Positions 8,419 through 18,066 of a stretch of DNA of 64,000 nucleotides are shown in pieces. The stretch lies in assembly GCF_900115665.1 (NCBI RefSeq), contig NZ_FOXH01000004.1, positions 385,257 through 449,256 of the forward strand. The letters are read 5' to 3'. The position numbers and the translations under genes were made by a program. The first letter of the stretch is position 1, and the number at the start of each line of letters is the position of its first letter. The stretch comes from Pseudarcicella hirudinis (GTDB lineage: Bacteria > Bacteroidota > Bacteroidia > Cytophagales > Spirosomataceae). The notes under the pieces are model-generated. The model was not told where the DNA came from and searched no databases. It saw only the letters and a program-made list of their open reading frames with translations.

Positions 8419-10887
8419 ATGATATTCCTTACAGAACCCATTGAAACCTCTGCTCAATATCTTCTCAACGACAGCAGACAACTGACTTCCCCACAAAGAT
8501 CTATATTCTTCGCAATAAAAGGTCCGCACCATGACGGACACCAGTTTATTGAAGCACTTTACCGAAAAGGAGTAAGACAGTTCGTCATAGAAACCAAAGC
8601 CTGCAATGATTCTCTAATCAAGGAATTGAGCAAGATGAAAGATTGCAGTATCTGGCAGGTTGAAAACAGCATACTGGCTTTACAAAACGTAGCACTTAAC
8701 CATAGAAAAAAATATAACATCCCTGTCATCGGCATTACCGGAAGTAATGGCAAAACGATTGTAAAAGAGTGGTTATCAACCCTTCTGGCCAATAAATTCA
8801 AAATTGTAAAAAGTCCGAAAAGTTATAATTCACAAATTGGTGTACCGCTGTCTGTCTGGCAAATGAATGACAGCCATACTTTAGGGATTTTTGAAGCCGG
8901 AATTTCCAGACCCGATGAAATGGAGAATCTGGAAAAAGTAATAAAACCAACGTTGGGTATTTTCACTAATATCGGTAGTGCACACAATGAGTTTTTCCCG
9001 AACAGTGTTGCCAAAATCAGAGAAAAAGCTAAATTATTTGCCAATTCAGATGCCTTGATTTATTGTGCAGATTATGTTGAAATGGATGAATTTATCAAAC
9101 AGGAATTTATTCATGAAAATCAACGCTGTAAACTACTGGATTGGTCGAGGGTATTGTCAAGCGGTATCAGAGTCGACTGGCAGATTGAAGAAGATGGCAC
9201 TTCCATTCAGGTTATCGGAGATAAAGAGCTAGGCACAGAGGTCTGGGAGTCAGAACGGTATAAAACACATTTTAAGGACGAGGCTTCTCTGGAAAATATA
9301 ACCCATTGTATCATTTCGATGCTTCATTTAGGCTATGATTTCTACGAAATCCAGTCAAGACTGCATTCTTTGAGACCTGTTTCAATGAGACTTGAACTGA
9401 AAGAAGGCATTAATGATTGTTACCTGATTGATGATACCTACAACAATGATCTTGCAGGACTTACTATCGCCCTGAATTTTCTGGGACAACAAACCCAAAG
9501 GCAAAAAAAAGTATTGATTCTAAGCGATTTACTTGAAACCGGGATTACTGAAAGAAATCTGTATCAGCAAATTTCTCAGTTAATCATAGAGAAAAATATT
9601 GAACAGGTTATCGGTATCGGAGAGGTAATTTCAAGAAATAAAGACTTGTTTCCCAATGCTTTGTTTTTCAGAAATACACCTGAATTTCTCGAAAGCCGGG
9701 AAATAAGCCAATTTCATAATGCGCTGATTCTTATCAAAGGAGCCAGAAGATTTGGGTTTGAACAGATTGTTCACAAATTGGTACAGAAAACTCATGGCAC
9801 AGTTTTGGAAATCAACCTCGATGCGATGACAAACAATCTTAATTATTACAGAGATAAGATTGGTCAGGACACTAAAATTATGGTAATGGTCAAAGCTTTT
9901 GCCTATGGTTCCGGAAGTCTGGAAGTAGCCAATCTTTTACAGTTTCATGGTGTTGATTATCTGGCGGTTGCCTATGCTGATGAAGGGATTCATTTAAGAC
10001 AAAACGGGATTTATATTCCGATAATGGTTATGAATCCTTCGCCGGCGGATTTTGAAAAAATCGTCACCAATAACCTTGAACCTGAAATTTACAGTCTCCG
10101 TATTTTAAAAGCCTTTTCAGAGTTTATCGACCATCAGAACAGAGTCGCCAAAATTCATATCAAGCTGGATACCGGGATGCACAGACTCGGTTTTGAGAAA
10201 AAAGATATTCCGGAATTAATAGAAACATTAAGATCAAATCCAAACATCTGGATTTCAACCATTTTCAGTCACCTGGTCGGGGCAGATGAAGAGCAGTTTG
10301 ACGATTTCACCAGAAGTCAGATCAGGCTGTTCAATGAAATGGCTGATCCGATTTCAGCAGGAATTGGTTACTCTCCTACAAGGCATCTGGCCAATTCAGC
10401 AGGAATAGCCAGATTCCCTGAAGCTCGCCAGGATATGGTACGTTTAGGAATCGGTTTATACGGTGTTGCCGTTACCCCGCACGACCAGATCAATCTTCAA
10501 ACAGTTGGTACACTCAAAACCTTTATTTCTCAGATAAAAACTATTCCGGTAGGTGAAACTGTGGGTTACGGAAGAAGAGGAAAAGTAGAACGGGAAACTA
10601 AAATTGCTACGATTGCCATCGGTTACGCTGACGGATTCGACCGGGGATTCAGCCGTGGTGTCGGGGAGGTTTTGGTAAATGGGGTAAGATGTCCGGTAAT
10701 TGGTAACATTTGTATGGATATGACTATGATTGACATTACGGAAACGCAGGCTCAGGAAGGTGATGAAGTAATAATTTTTGGAAAAGATCTCACCATAATG
10801 GAACTTGCTGAAAAAATCCAGACTATTTCTTATGAGATTTTAACCAATGTAAGCGGCAGGGTAAAAAGAGTTTTTTATCAGATATAA
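8419..10887 (+). CDS. Bifunctional MurF ligase / alanine racemase
   Basis: This fusion joins UDP-MurNAc-tripeptide:D-Ala-D-Ala ligase to alanine racemase, so one cytosolic protein racemises L-Ala and also adds the D-Ala-D-Ala end to the peptidoglycan precursor. The MurF half (about residues 1-455) has the ATP-binding GITGSNGKT at 105-113 and a FEAGISRPDEM segment. The racemase half carries the PLP lysine K492 in MVKAFAYGSG, the catalytic tyrosine Y717 in VGYGRRG exactly 19 residues before the tyrosine of GYADG, and NICMDMTMID. The frame is open from 8347, but the upstream codons overlap a hairpin; the ATG at 8419 gives the expected MIFLTEPIET start (822 residues). Such fusions are known across Bacteroidota. 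Confidence 0.95.
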   Translation: MIFLTEPIETSAQYLLNDSRQLTSPQRSIFFAIKGPHHDGHQFIEALYRKGVRQFVIETKACNDSLIKELSKMKDCSIWQVENSILALQNVALNHRKKYNIPVIGITGSNGKTIVKEWLSTLLANKFKIVKSPKSYNSQIGVPLSVWQMNDSHTLGIFEAGISRPDEMENLEKVIKPTLGIFTNIGSAHNEFFPNSVAKIREKAKLFANSDALIYCADYVEMDEFIKQEFIHENQRCKLLDWSRVLSSGIRVDWQIEEDGTSIQVIGDKELGTEVWESERYKTHFKDEASLENITHCIISMLHLGYDFYEIQSRLHSLRPVSMRLELKEGINDCYLIDDTYNNDLAGLTIALNFLGQQTQRQKKVLILSDLLETGITERNLYQQISQLIIEKNIEQVIGIGEVISRNKDLFPNALFFRNTPEFLESREISQFHNALILIKGARRFGFEQIVHKLVQKTHGTVLEINLDAMTNNLNYYRDKIGQDTKIMVMVKAFAYGSGSLEVANLLQFHGVDYLAVAYADEGIHLRQNGIYIPIMVMNPSPADFEKIVTNNLEPEIYSLRILKAFSEFIDHQNRVAKIHIKLDTGMHRLGFEKKDIPELIETLRSNPNIWISTIFSHLVGADEEQFDDFTRSQIRLFNEMADPISAGIGYSPTRHLANSAGIARFPEARQDMVRLGIGLYGVAVTPHDQINLQTVGTLKTFISQIKTIPVGETVGYGRRGKVERETKIATIAIGYADGFDRGFSRGVGEVLVNGVRCPVIGNICMDMTMIDITETQAQEGDEVIIFGKDLTIMELAEKIQTISYEILTNVSGRVKRVFYQI

Positions 10888-11003
10888 TATGAAAAACTTA
10901 TTGAATTAATAGGGGAAAGTCAGAGAATAATTGTCTGAGTTAAAACAGGTTTCTGACTGAAACCGTACGTTAAAATTTCTTAATCCTTTTTATTTAAGCC
11001 CTT

Positions 11004-11381
11004 ATGAAAAAATTAGCAATTATCGCTTTATTCTGTTCTATCGCCCGATTTTCATTTGCTCAAAGTCCTGTGAAGTATGAATTCAATCAGGTAACAACTA
11101 TCGAATCAGTAGTACCCGGTGGGTTGGGTCGTTCCAGAATGATTACTTCAGGAAGTAATGGCACGGAACTTGAGGAAATCAAATTGGAAAACTTTTTTAG
11201 TTTTGTCGGAATCAACTTTGAGAATGTTCGTTTTAACGATAAAACCATTACCAATAAAATCAGTAAAATGTATGAAGATGGCTGGGAATTGCTCAATACA
11301 ACCTCAGGTGTTTACAGTGCAGATAAAAGTACCGGAATCTTCATTACGCGTTATTTATTCAGAAGACCTAAAGGAAACTAA
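11004..11381 (+). CDS. Small secreted protein of unknown function
   Basis: The 125-residue product begins with a clear signal peptide (MKKLAIIALFCSIARFSFAQ), leaving about 105 mature residues. The mature part is rich in beta-forming residues and ends KYEDGWELL-like (here MYEDGWELLNTTSG), followed by FITRYLFRRP. The 'DGWEL' phrase is reminiscent of DUF4177-type small proteins, but I would not assign it. It has its own downstream terminator and probably acts in the periplasm or outside the cell. No functional link to the flanking murF-alr and TonB-like genes is evident. Confidence 0.65.
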   Translation: MKKLAIIALFCSIARFSFAQSPVKYEFNQVTTIESVVPGGLGRSRMITSGSNGTELEEIKLENFFSFVGINFENVRFNDKTITNKISKMYEDGWELLNTTSGVYSADKSTGIFITRYLFRRPKGN

Positions 11382-11414
11382 ATTCTATTTCAATATATAC
11401 CAACCAGAGTGCTT

Positions 11415-11446
11415 TCAGGCAGGAATAATCTCCTGCCTGATTTTTT
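11415..11446 (+). terminator. Rho-independent terminator
   Basis: CAGGCAGGA (11416-11424) pairs with TCCTGCCTG (11431-11439), followed by ATTTTTTAT. It ends the small secreted-protein transcript. Confidence 0.88.
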
Positions 11447-11547
11447 ATAAATACCCCTCCTGATTTTGTGTCCCTTCTCTCATTGCATCTTTTCGATGCA
11501 GATTAAAATCTTTAACTTGCATAAGTTTTTATTTTAATCATTTCTAC

Positions 11548-13014
11548 ATGAAAAAGTCGTTCATCTTAACCTTATTATTCTCTGCAATTTTCTCATTAAG
11601 TTTTAGTCAGCAAAATGATGTTTACACTTTACAGGAAGTAGATTCTGCAGCCATGATTCCTAGTGGAAAACCTTATTTTGACCTTTTTATCAAGAAAAAT
11701 ATCAAAATCCCCTTTCAGGCACAGCTTGCCGGGGTCAAGGGAAAAGTTTATTTATCTGCCATTGTTGAAACCAATGGAACAGTTTCAAACATTGAAATCA
11801 TAAAAGGACTTCGTCCGGATTGTGACAAAGAAGTAATCAGGCTCTTTTCTTTATTTAAAGCCTGGAAACCGGCACAAAAAGATGGGAAATCTGTGAGAAG
11901 CCGGGTCAGCTATCCGGTCTCTGTTTCATCTGAAGAGATTCAAAATTATGAAAAGGGTTATATTACGTCTTTCTTTAACGCTCAGGGAAATTCTATCGCC
12001 TCCGCAGATTCTGCTGCATATCTGCAAAAAGCAGCAGTTGATACTCTGACTGGCGATATCATTGCTGATATCATCTTCTACAAAATCAATGGAACCAAGC
12101 TCAAGCCTTATTTCACATTAAAAGAAAAGAAAGAGTATAGTTATTATTTTCCCGGAGTTACCAAAGACAGCATTCGTCTGCTAACTATCTCACACATAAA
12201 TAATTATGGCATTGCTGTGGGAGAACAAAAAAAGTATTATCCGAATGGAAATTTATTCAGCATAGTTCAGCTTGAAGAAGGTAAAAATACCGAAAATTTT
12301 AGCCTGTTTTATCCAAACGGAGTATTGAAAGAATCCTCCGAATCAGCAAACATTCCTGATAAGAAAGTCTTTACCAGCATTAAGTGGCTTCCTTCAGGTC
12401 AGATCCACTCGATTATTGAAAAGGATGTGACAATAACCAATAATCCTGTAATTTCTGTAATAAGTATGTGGGACTCTACAGGAAATCAGATAGTTAAGAA
12501 TGGAAATGGTAATGTAAAGATTTTATCAGCTTATGAAGATACTTTTTTCTACGAGAAAGGTGTTTACCTGAATGGCCAAAAACAAGGTTTATGGGAAGGG
12601 GAATTTAAAGATGGACAGAAAGTTTATTCTGAAAATTATGATAACGGGAAATTCCTGGATGGCGTTTCCTTTCATGAGGGAAAACGGATTTCCTATACAA
12701 ATCCCGAGATTAAGTCAGAATATGCAGACGGCGGATTAAAAGGCTGGGGAAGTTTTCTGAATGCAAATCTCAGCTATCCTCAGGATGCCCGTGAAAAAAA
12801 TATTGAAGGCAAGGTTTATATTAATTTTGTGGTTTGTACTGATGGTTCTTTATGCAATTTTGAAGTAATAAAAAGCTCAGGAAATTCAAGTCTGGATGAA
12901 GAAGCATTAAGAGTTGTAAAGCTATCAAACGGTAAATGGAAACCGGGTTTGCAACGGGGGAAACTCGTAAAAACAAAATATGTCTTACCACTCAACTTTA
13001 TATTAGGTAAATAA
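11548..13014 (+). CDS. Secreted protein with two TonB C-terminal-like domains and a MORN-like centre
   Basis: The 488-residue protein starts with a signal peptide ([21 protein letters not shown]). A first TonB_C-like domain spans about residues 45-130 ([20 protein letters not shown], then [10 protein letters not shown]). A second lies at about 400-487 ([20 protein letters not shown], then [11 protein letters not shown]). Between them are YwqK/MORN-like motifs such as YYPNGNLFS and [10 protein letters not shown]. TonB_C domains normally contact TonB-dependent outer-membrane receptors, but here there is a cleavable signal and no membrane anchor or ExbB/ExbD neighbour. A periplasmic scaffold or envelope protein is more likely than a true energy transducer. 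That role is inference. Confidence 0.75.
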   Translation: MKKSFILTLLFSAIFSLSFSQQNDVYTLQEVDSAAMIPSGKPYFDLFIKKNIKIPFQAQLAGVKGKVYLSAIVETNGTVSNIEIIKGLRPDCDKEVIRLFSLFKAWKPAQKDGKSVRSRVSYPVSVSSEEIQNYEKGYITSFFNAQGNSIASADSAAYLQKAAVDTLTGDIIADIIFYKINGTKLKPYFTLKEKKEYSYYFPGVTKDSIRLLTISHINNYGIAVGEQKKYYPNGNLFSIVQLEEGKNTENFSLFYPNGVLKESSESANIPDKKVFTSIKWLPSGQIHSIIEKDVTITNNPVISVISMWDSTGNQIVKNGNGNVKILSAYEDTFFYEKGVYLNGQKQGLWEGEFKDGQKVYSENYDNGKFLDGVSFHEGKRISYTNPEIKSEYADGGLKGWGSFLNANLSYPQDAREKNIEGKVYINFVVCTDGSLCNFEVIKSSGNSSLDEEALRVVKLSNGKWKPGLQRGKLVKTKYVLPLNFILGK

Positions 13015-13031
13015 ATTATGTACAAAATGAT

Positions 13032-13039
13032 TACCTTTG
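13032..13039 (+). promoter_or_regulatory. Candidate -7 element directly before the VF530-type gene
   Basis: TACCTTTG (13032-13039) ends only 4 bp before the ATG at 13044. If used, transcription would begin at or next to the start codon and give a leaderless mRNA. No good -33 element was found. Confidence 0.4.
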
Positions 13040-13043
13040 CAGT

Positions 13044-13298
13044 ATGGAAACTCAGCAAGCTAACAACCCGCTTCATGGTATAAAATTAGAGATGATGCTG
13101 AATCATCTGGTTGATTTTTATGGATGGGAAAGACTCGGAGAACTCATTAATATCCGTTGTTTCAACTTTGACCCAAGTATTAAGTCAAGTTTGAAATTTC
13201 TCAGAAAAACTCCCTGGGCCAGAACCAAAGTAGAAGAATTGTACCAGAGAAAACAGGAAAGAATCTTTGAAAAGTTACAAAAAGCCGGACAGAAATAA
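13044..13298 (+). CDS. VF530 family (DUF2132) small protein
   Basis: The 84-residue protein matches the VF530/DUF2132 family: [34 protein letters not shown] and then [19 protein letters not shown]. Family members are small, all-helical and have been proposed to bind DNA, though no firm function is known to me. The N-terminus [12 protein letters not shown] agrees with the family, so the ATG at 13044 is kept despite the very close -7 box. It follows the TonB-like gene by 29 bp and converges with DUF779 across a terminator hairpin. Confidence 0.85.
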   Translation: METQQANNPLHGIKLEMMLNHLVDFYGWERLGELINIRCFNFDPSIKSSLKFLRKTPWARTKVEELYQRKQERIFEKLQKAGQK

Positions 13299-13299
13299 G

Positions 13300-13329
13300 A
13301 AAAGCCAAAGTCATATGACTCTGGCTTTT
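13300..13329. terminator. Bidirectional terminator
   Basis: AAAAGCCA (13300-13307) pairs with TGGCTTTT (13322-13329), with an inner AGTCA/TGACT stem and one mismatch. It separates the convergent VF530 and DUF779 genes. Confidence 0.82.
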
Positions 13330-13380
13330 AACTTCTTCCCTAACCCTGATATCTCCTAACGTATGATCCCGGGTACAAAA

Positions 13381-13764
13381 TCAACTATTGTCCTGCATTT
13401 GTACGGGTTCCAGATTTTCCCGTTCTTCATCTGTGTATAGTCTTGACTTAACGATAAACCTCATACCCAAAGGAATTTCATAAGAAAAACTGGCTCCTCT
13501 CCCCTTTGTCACATCAATTGTTAACTGCGTATGATACCAATATTCAAATTGAAAGGCACTCATATAAAAATTACAATCGTGAATACGGCCAATTAAGACA
13601 TCATTGGAACCTATTTTAAACTCATTTACCGGAAAACACATCGGAGCTGAACCATCACAACATCCCCCGCTCTGGTGAAACATCATTTCGCCATATTCTG
13701 CCCTGAGCTCATCAATGACCTCCATCGCCTCAGGAGTAACCAGTACTCTTTTCACTTTTTCCAT
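13381..13764 (-). CDS. DUF779 family protein
   Basis: The 127-residue protein belongs to DUF779, a family usually found next to NAD-dependent aldehyde dehydrogenases, as here. Visible conserved parts are MFHQSGGCCDGSAPMC with an unusual Cys pair, the GRIHDCNFYMS segment and QFEYWYHTQL. The cysteines suggest metal binding or redox chemistry, but the biochemical role is unknown to me. It starts 11 bp after the dehydrogenase stop codon, so both genes form an operon and probably act together. Confidence 0.88.
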   Translation of the reverse strand: MEKVKRVLVTPEAMEVIDELRAEYGEMMFHQSGGCCDGSAPMCFPVNEFKIGSNDVLIGRIHDCNFYMSAFQFEYWYHTQLTIDVTKGRGASFSYEIPLGMRFIVKSRLYTDEERENLEPVQMQDNS

Positions 13765-13775
13765 GACGTTTTTCC

Positions 13776-15281
13776 CTAAAAGAATCCCAATTTCTGTTTG
13801 CTGTACGAAATAAGCATGTTCTTATTCTGACGATAATGAGCCAACATCATTTTATGGGTTTCACGACCAAATCCTGATTTTTTGAACCCTCCGAATGGTG
13901 CATGAGCCGGATAAGCATGGTAACAGTTCACCCAAACCCTGCCTGCCTGAATCGCTCTTGGAACGGTATAAAGTTCATGTGCATCTCTGGTCCACACTCC
14001 CGCCCCTAAGCCATACAACGTATCATTGGCAATCTCAATGGCTTCTTCAACTGTTTTGAAGGTAGTGAGTGAAGTAACCGGTCCGAAGATTTCCTCCTGA
14101 AATACCCTCATTTTATTATGTCCTTTCAAAAGAGTCGGCTGGATGTAATAACCTGTTGACAAATCTCCGGAATGTCCGCAGGCAGCACCTCCTGTTAAAA
14201 CTTCAGCTCCTTCTTCTTTCCCGATCTGCAGATAAGAAAGTATCTTTTCATATTGGTCATTCGAAGCCTGAGCACCAATCATCGTTTCCATATCAAGCGG
14301 ATTTCCCTGTTTAATGGCGTTGATCCGACCAATCAGCTTTTCAATAAAAGCATCTGCGATTGATTCATGTACCAATATTCTGGATGGGCAAGTACAGATT
14401 TCACCCTGATTAAGCGCAAACATCACAGCTCCTTCAACACATTTATCCAGAAAGTCATCATCTTCATCCATAACACTCTGGAAGAAAATATTCGGGGATT
14501 TCCCTCCCAATTCCATGGTTACCGGAATGATATTTTCAGAAGCATATTGCATAATAAGTCTTCCTGTTGTTGTTTCTCCGGTAAATGCAACTTTCGAAAT
14601 ACGGGGAGAACTGGCCAAAGGCTTGCCTGCTTCCACTCCAAAACCTGTAACGACGTTTAATACGCCGGCAGGAAGCAAATCCTGAATCAACTCCAGCAGG
14701 CACATAATACTTGTCGGCGTTTGCTCTGCGGGTTTTACTATCACGCAACAACCTGCGGCCAATGCCGGAGCAACTTTCCAGGTAGCCATCAGCAAAGGAA
14801 AGTTCCAGGGGATAATTTGTCCTACTACCCCGATTGGTTCATGAATATTCATAGAAACCGTATGCTCATCAAGCTCTGCAATTGTACTCTCCTCCCCTCT
14901 GATAACTCCGGCAAAATAGCGAAAATGATCTACTACCAGGGGTAAATCAGCGAAGGTTGTTTCTCTGATTGGTTTCCCGTTATCTATGGTTTCTACAGTT
15001 GCCAGATATGAAAGATTCTTTTCAACGATGTCAGCAATTTTCAGCAAAATATTACTTCTTTCTGTTACTGAAGTTTTTGACCATTTCGGGAAAGCATCCC
15101 AGGCTGCATCCAATGCTAATTCTATATCCTCCTGAGTGGAACGCGCCGCATAGGTAAAAACCTTACCGTCAATCGGAGAAACATTTTCGAAATATTTCCC
15201 TTTTACAGGAGCAACCCATTTACCACCAATAAAATTTTCGTAACGCTCCCTAAAAGTTGGTTTCTGTGCTGAATTATTCAT
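13776..15281 (-). CDS. NAD-dependent aldehyde dehydrogenase (AldB/ExaC type)
   Basis: The enzyme oxidises aldehydes, probably acetaldehyde or similar, to acids with NAD. In the 501-residue protein the catalytic cysteine is C296 within [11 protein letters not shown], the general-base region is ELGGKSPN near residue 262, and IIPWNFP lies in the coenzyme domain. The second cysteine at 298 is common in this subgroup. The pairing with DUF779 downstream and a divergent AraC-family gene upstream is the arrangement known for ethanol- or acetoin-related aldehyde dehydrogenases. Expression is probably controlled by that regulator, because a 21-bp-spaced direct repeat lies in the shared gap. Confidence 0.92.
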   Translation of the reverse strand: MNNSAQKPTFRERYENFIGGKWVAPVKGKYFENVSPIDGKVFTYAARSTQEDIELALDAAWDAFPKWSKTSVTERSNILLKIADIVEKNLSYLATVETIDNGKPIRETTFADLPLVVDHFRYFAGVIRGEESTIAELDEHTVSMNIHEPIGVVGQIIPWNFPLLMATWKVAPALAAGCCVIVKPAEQTPTSIMCLLELIQDLLPAGVLNVVTGFGVEAGKPLASSPRISKVAFTGETTTGRLIMQYASENIIPVTMELGGKSPNIFFQSVMDEDDDFLDKCVEGAVMFALNQGEICTCPSRILVHESIADAFIEKLIGRINAIKQGNPLDMETMIGAQASNDQYEKILSYLQIGKEEGAEVLTGGAACGHSGDLSTGYYIQPTLLKGHNKMRVFQEEIFGPVTSLTTFKTVEEAIEIANDTLYGLGAGVWTRDAHELYTVPRAIQAGRVWVNCYHAYPAHAPFGGFKKSGFGRETHKMMLAHYRQNKNMLISYSKQKLGFF

Positions 15282-15319
15282 GACTAAAATTTGGTTTTGG
15301 AGTTAAAGTTTAATTTTTC

Positions 15320-15327
15320 CAAAATTA
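15320..15327 (-). promoter_or_regulatory. Candidate -7 element of the aldehyde dehydrogenase operon
   Basis: On the minus strand this reads TAATTTTG, matching TAnnTTTG. No TTG lies at the expected -33 distance, which would fit a promoter that needs an activator. The paired direct repeats at 15356-15385 sit about 30 bp upstream. Confidence 0.45.
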
Positions 15328-15355
15328 TTTTGAATAATTCTAATAATGATTTAGT

Positions 15356-15385
15356 ATTGTATCAACAACATTGAGAATTGTATCA
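15356..15385. promoter_or_regulatory. Direct repeat ATTGTATCA x2, 21-bp period: candidate AraC operator
   Basis: ATTGTATCA occurs at 15356-15364 and again at 15377-15385, a centre-to-centre distance of 21 bp (two helical turns). AraC-family activators typically bind such direct-repeat half-sites. It lies between the divergent regulator and aldehyde dehydrogenase genes, just upstream of the latter's -7 box. Binding is inferred. Confidence 0.5.
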
Positions 15386-15509
15386 TTATCTGTTTATTCC
15401 CTGAAAAACATTAAAGCCTGGCTTTCAAAGAATAAAATAAGCTTAAACAGTATATACCAGCTTCGCTCAATCCTGCGTTTTATAAAGTATTATTTTGCCT
15501 TTTCCTATT

Positions 15510-16445
15510 ATGGATCAACTGTATAAACTTAACCCGCCTTCCCTCCTTTCGGTTAAAGAATTAAACACTTTAGTCGAAAACAGAACTGTTTATACCCTTG
15601 AGAATTTTGAGCTGAATATTTTTGAAACACATCAGAAAAGCGAAGATGTCCGGTTGAAATTTAATAATCTGGTACTTACTTCGATGTTTCGCGGAAAGAA
15701 GGTGATGAGATTATTCGATGAAAATGGCTTTGATTACCTCCCGGGAGAATCAGTGATTGTACCTGAAAATGAAGAAATGCGGATTGATTTTCCAGAAGCG
15801 ACTTTTGAAAATCCAACCCAGTGCCTGGCTTTGGCAATTGATCGTGAAAAGATTAAAGAAACCGTTGATTTACTGAATGAGAAATTTGCTAAAACGGAGA
15901 AAAATGAGGTCTGGCAAATTGATCTTGAAACTTTCCATATCAAAAATTCACTTGAAATTTCAAGTACAATTGACCGATTGGTGAATGTTTCCAGAGAAAA
16001 TAATAAAGCAAAAGACCTTTTTGCAGATTTTACCCTGAATGAACTACTTATCCGCCTGATGCAGACGCAGGCACGCTGCCTCATTTTTGATAATTATCAT
16101 AAGTATCAGGGGAATAACCGTTTCGCTTATATCATTCATTACATCAAAGAGCATCTTACTGAAAAACTCAGTATTGATAAACTGTCTGATCTGGCCTGTA
16201 TGAGTAAACCTAATTTCTTCCGGCAGTTTAAGAAAGAGTTCGGCCTTACGCCTATCGATTATATCAATCAGGAACGTTTATATTTTGCCAAGAAAATTCT
16301 GGCTGATCCACGGCAAAGCATTGCCGATGCCTGTTTTAAAGCCGGTTTTAATAATCTGAATTACTTCTTTATTCTTTTCAAGAAGCAGGAAGGAATTACG
16401 CCGAATACCTTCAAACGTAATATTCTGGAACATACCAATGCATAA
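15510..16445 (+). CDS. AraC family transcriptional regulator
   Basis: The 311-residue protein ends in the AraC-type double helix-turn-helix: LSIDKLSDLACMSKPNFFRQ, then FGLTPIDYINQERL, followed by ADACFKAGFNNLNYFFILFKK. The N-terminal 190 residues look like a cupin-type effector domain (YLPGESVIVPENEEM). A frame opens from a TTG at 15495, but the ATG at 15510 (MDQLYKLNPPSLLSV) is preferred. It is divergent from the aldehyde dehydrogenase-DUF779 operon and probably activates it in response to an aldehyde or alcohol. The inducer is not visible from sequence. Confidence 0.9.
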   Translation: MDQLYKLNPPSLLSVKELNTLVENRTVYTLENFELNIFETHQKSEDVRLKFNNLVLTSMFRGKKVMRLFDENGFDYLPGESVIVPENEEMRIDFPEATFENPTQCLALAIDREKIKETVDLLNEKFAKTEKNEVWQIDLETFHIKNSLEISSTIDRLVNVSRENNKAKDLFADFTLNELLIRLMQTQARCLIFDNYHKYQGNNRFAYIIHYIKEHLTEKLSIDKLSDLACMSKPNFFRQFKKEFGLTPIDYINQERLYFAKKILADPRQSIADACFKAGFNNLNYFFILFKKQEGITPNTFKRNILEHTNA

Positions 16446-16446
16446 A

Positions 16447-16478
16447 AAAGCCCTTCCTCTTAATTGAGAAAAGGCTTT
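16447..16478. terminator. Imperfect bidirectional terminator
   Basis: AAAGCC (16447-16452) pairs with GGCTTT (16473-16478) with a further CTC/GAG inner stem and two mismatches, between the convergent araC-type gene and fumC. Confidence 0.6.
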
Positions 16479-16505
16479 CCTGAAATCTTAGTATCTGTTC
16501 TGTCA

Positions 16506-17909
16506 TTACAGATTGATATCTCCGACCATATCTTCCGGTTTTACCCAGGCATCAAATTCTTCAGCGGTCAGATAACCTAAAGCAATAGCTGTTTCTTTTA
16601 AGGTTGATCCGTTCTTATGAGCTGTCTGAGCGATTTCAGCGGCTTTATAATAACCGATTTTTGTATTTAATGCAGTAACCAACATCAAAGAGTTATTTAC
16701 ATGCTTCTTAATATTTTCACGTAATGGCTCTATTCCTTCAGCACATTTATCATTAAATGCAACGCAGACATCTCCTAACAAGCGGGCAGAATGAAGGAAA
16801 TTATAAATCATGACAGGTTTAAATACATTCAGTTCAAAATGCCCTAAAGAACCTCCGATACTGATAGCTACATCATTACCCATCACCTGTGCTGATACCA
16901 TCGTCATTGCTTCGCATTGAGTAGGGTTTACTTTGCCTGGCATGATAGATGAGCCCGGTTCGTTATCAGGAATATGGATTTCCCCTATTCCAGAACGTGG
17001 CCCTGAAGAAAGCATACGAATATCATTACCGATTTTCATCAAACTTACCGCAACGGTTTTCAATGCTCCGTGAGCTTCTACAATAGCGTCATGAGCAGCC
17101 AGAGCTTCAAATTTATTCGCCGCCGTTACAAAAGGCAAACCAGTCAAAGCAGCAATGTGTTTTGCTACATTTTCAGAATAACCTTTTGGAGTATTTATTC
17201 CTGTTCCTACTGCTGTACCTCCTAATGCCAGTTCAGAAAGATGTGCCAATGTATTATCAATAGCTCGAAGACCATGATCTAGCTGAGAAACATATCCTGA
17301 AAATTCCTGACCCAGTGTGAGCGGAGTAGCATCCATAAAGTGCGTACGTCCGATTTTTACAACATCCTTAAAATCAACGGCTTTTTTCGCCAGCGTATCG
17401 CGAAGCTTTTTGATACCCGGAATGGTTACCTCCACCAGAATTTTATAGGCAGCAATGTGCATTGCTGTCGGGAAAGTATCATTTGAAGACTGGGATTTAT
17501 TTACGTCATCATTCGGATGAACATATTTCGTCTCATCAAGCAGATTTCCTCCGTTTATTACATGGGCACGGTAAGCTACAACCTCATTACAGTTCATATT
17601 AGACTGTGTTCCTGAGCCTGTTTGCCAGACTACCAAAGGAAATTGATCGTCAAGTTTACCTTCCAGTATTTCATCACAAACCTGACCGATCAGATTTTTC
17701 TTATCTTCTGCCAGTACACCTGCTTCAAAATTGGTGATAGCAGCCGCTTTTTTCAAATAGGCAAAAGCTTTAATGATCTCCTTAGGCATTTTATTAATGT
17801 CCTGAGCGATCGGGAAATTCATAATTGAACGTTGGGTCTGAGCACCCCAGTAAACATTGGCAGGTACCTGCACCTTACCCATTGTGTCTTTTTCTATTCT
17901 GTATTCCAT
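16506..17909 (-). CDS. fumC: Class II fumarate hydratase
   Basis: This iron-independent TCA-cycle enzyme interconverts fumarate and malate. The 467-residue protein shows the superfamily signature [16 protein letters not shown], the substrate-binding GSGTQSNMN and [11 protein letters not shown], and [11 protein letters not shown]. Length and motifs match FumC rather than aspartase: the fumarase-type [13 protein letters not shown] is present and the C-terminal [18 protein letters not shown] is typical. The ATG at 17909 gives [23 protein letters not shown] as expected. It is likely monocistronic, with a -7 box about 80 bp upstream. Confidence 0.96.
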   Translation of the reverse strand: MEYRIEKDTMGKVQVPANVYWGAQTQRSIMNFPIAQDINKMPKEIIKAFAYLKKAAAITNFEAGVLAEDKKNLIGQVCDEILEGKLDDQFPLVVWQTGSGTQSNMNCNEVVAYRAHVINGGNLLDETKYVHPNDDVNKSQSSNDTFPTAMHIAAYKILVEVTIPGIKKLRDTLAKKAVDFKDVVKIGRTHFMDATPLTLGQEFSGYVSQLDHGLRAIDNTLAHLSELALGGTAVGTGINTPKGYSENVAKHIAALTGLPFVTAANKFEALAAHDAIVEAHGALKTVAVSLMKIGNDIRMLSSGPRSGIGEIHIPDNEPGSSIMPGKVNPTQCEAMTMVSAQVMGNDVAISIGGSLGHFELNVFKPVMIYNFLHSARLLGDVCVAFNDKCAEGIEPLRENIKKHVNNSLMLVTALNTKIGYYKAAEIAQTAHKNGSTLKETAIALGYLTAEEFDAWVKPEDMVGDINL

Positions 17910-17989
17910 CTGCTTTAAGTTGATAATTTTAGCAGAGAGTCTGTTATCTGAGAAAGCTCAAAATCAGAATCCCCGGCTTATAATGCCTG

Positions 17990-17997
17990 CAAAGGTA
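17990..17997 (-). promoter_or_regulatory. Candidate -7 element of fumC
   Basis: On the minus strand this reads TACCTTTG followed by C, a good TAnnTTTG match. The leader would be about 75 nt. A matching -33 box is not evident. Confidence 0.5.
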
Positions 17998-18066
17998 TGA
18001 CAGAATCAGAAATGAAAAGAATGATTTTTGTCTTTTTCTGGTAAAAAATGATAGATTAAATAGTGA

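Noticed and set aside
10888-11003. Terminator between murF-alr and the small secreted-protein gene
   Set aside because: Only a weak 6-bp GGTTTC/GAAACC stem is present, with no T-run.
13044-13298. Start of the VF530-type gene farther downstream because of the close -7 box
   Set aside because: The conserved N-terminal NNPLHG would be lost; the family begins just before this motif.
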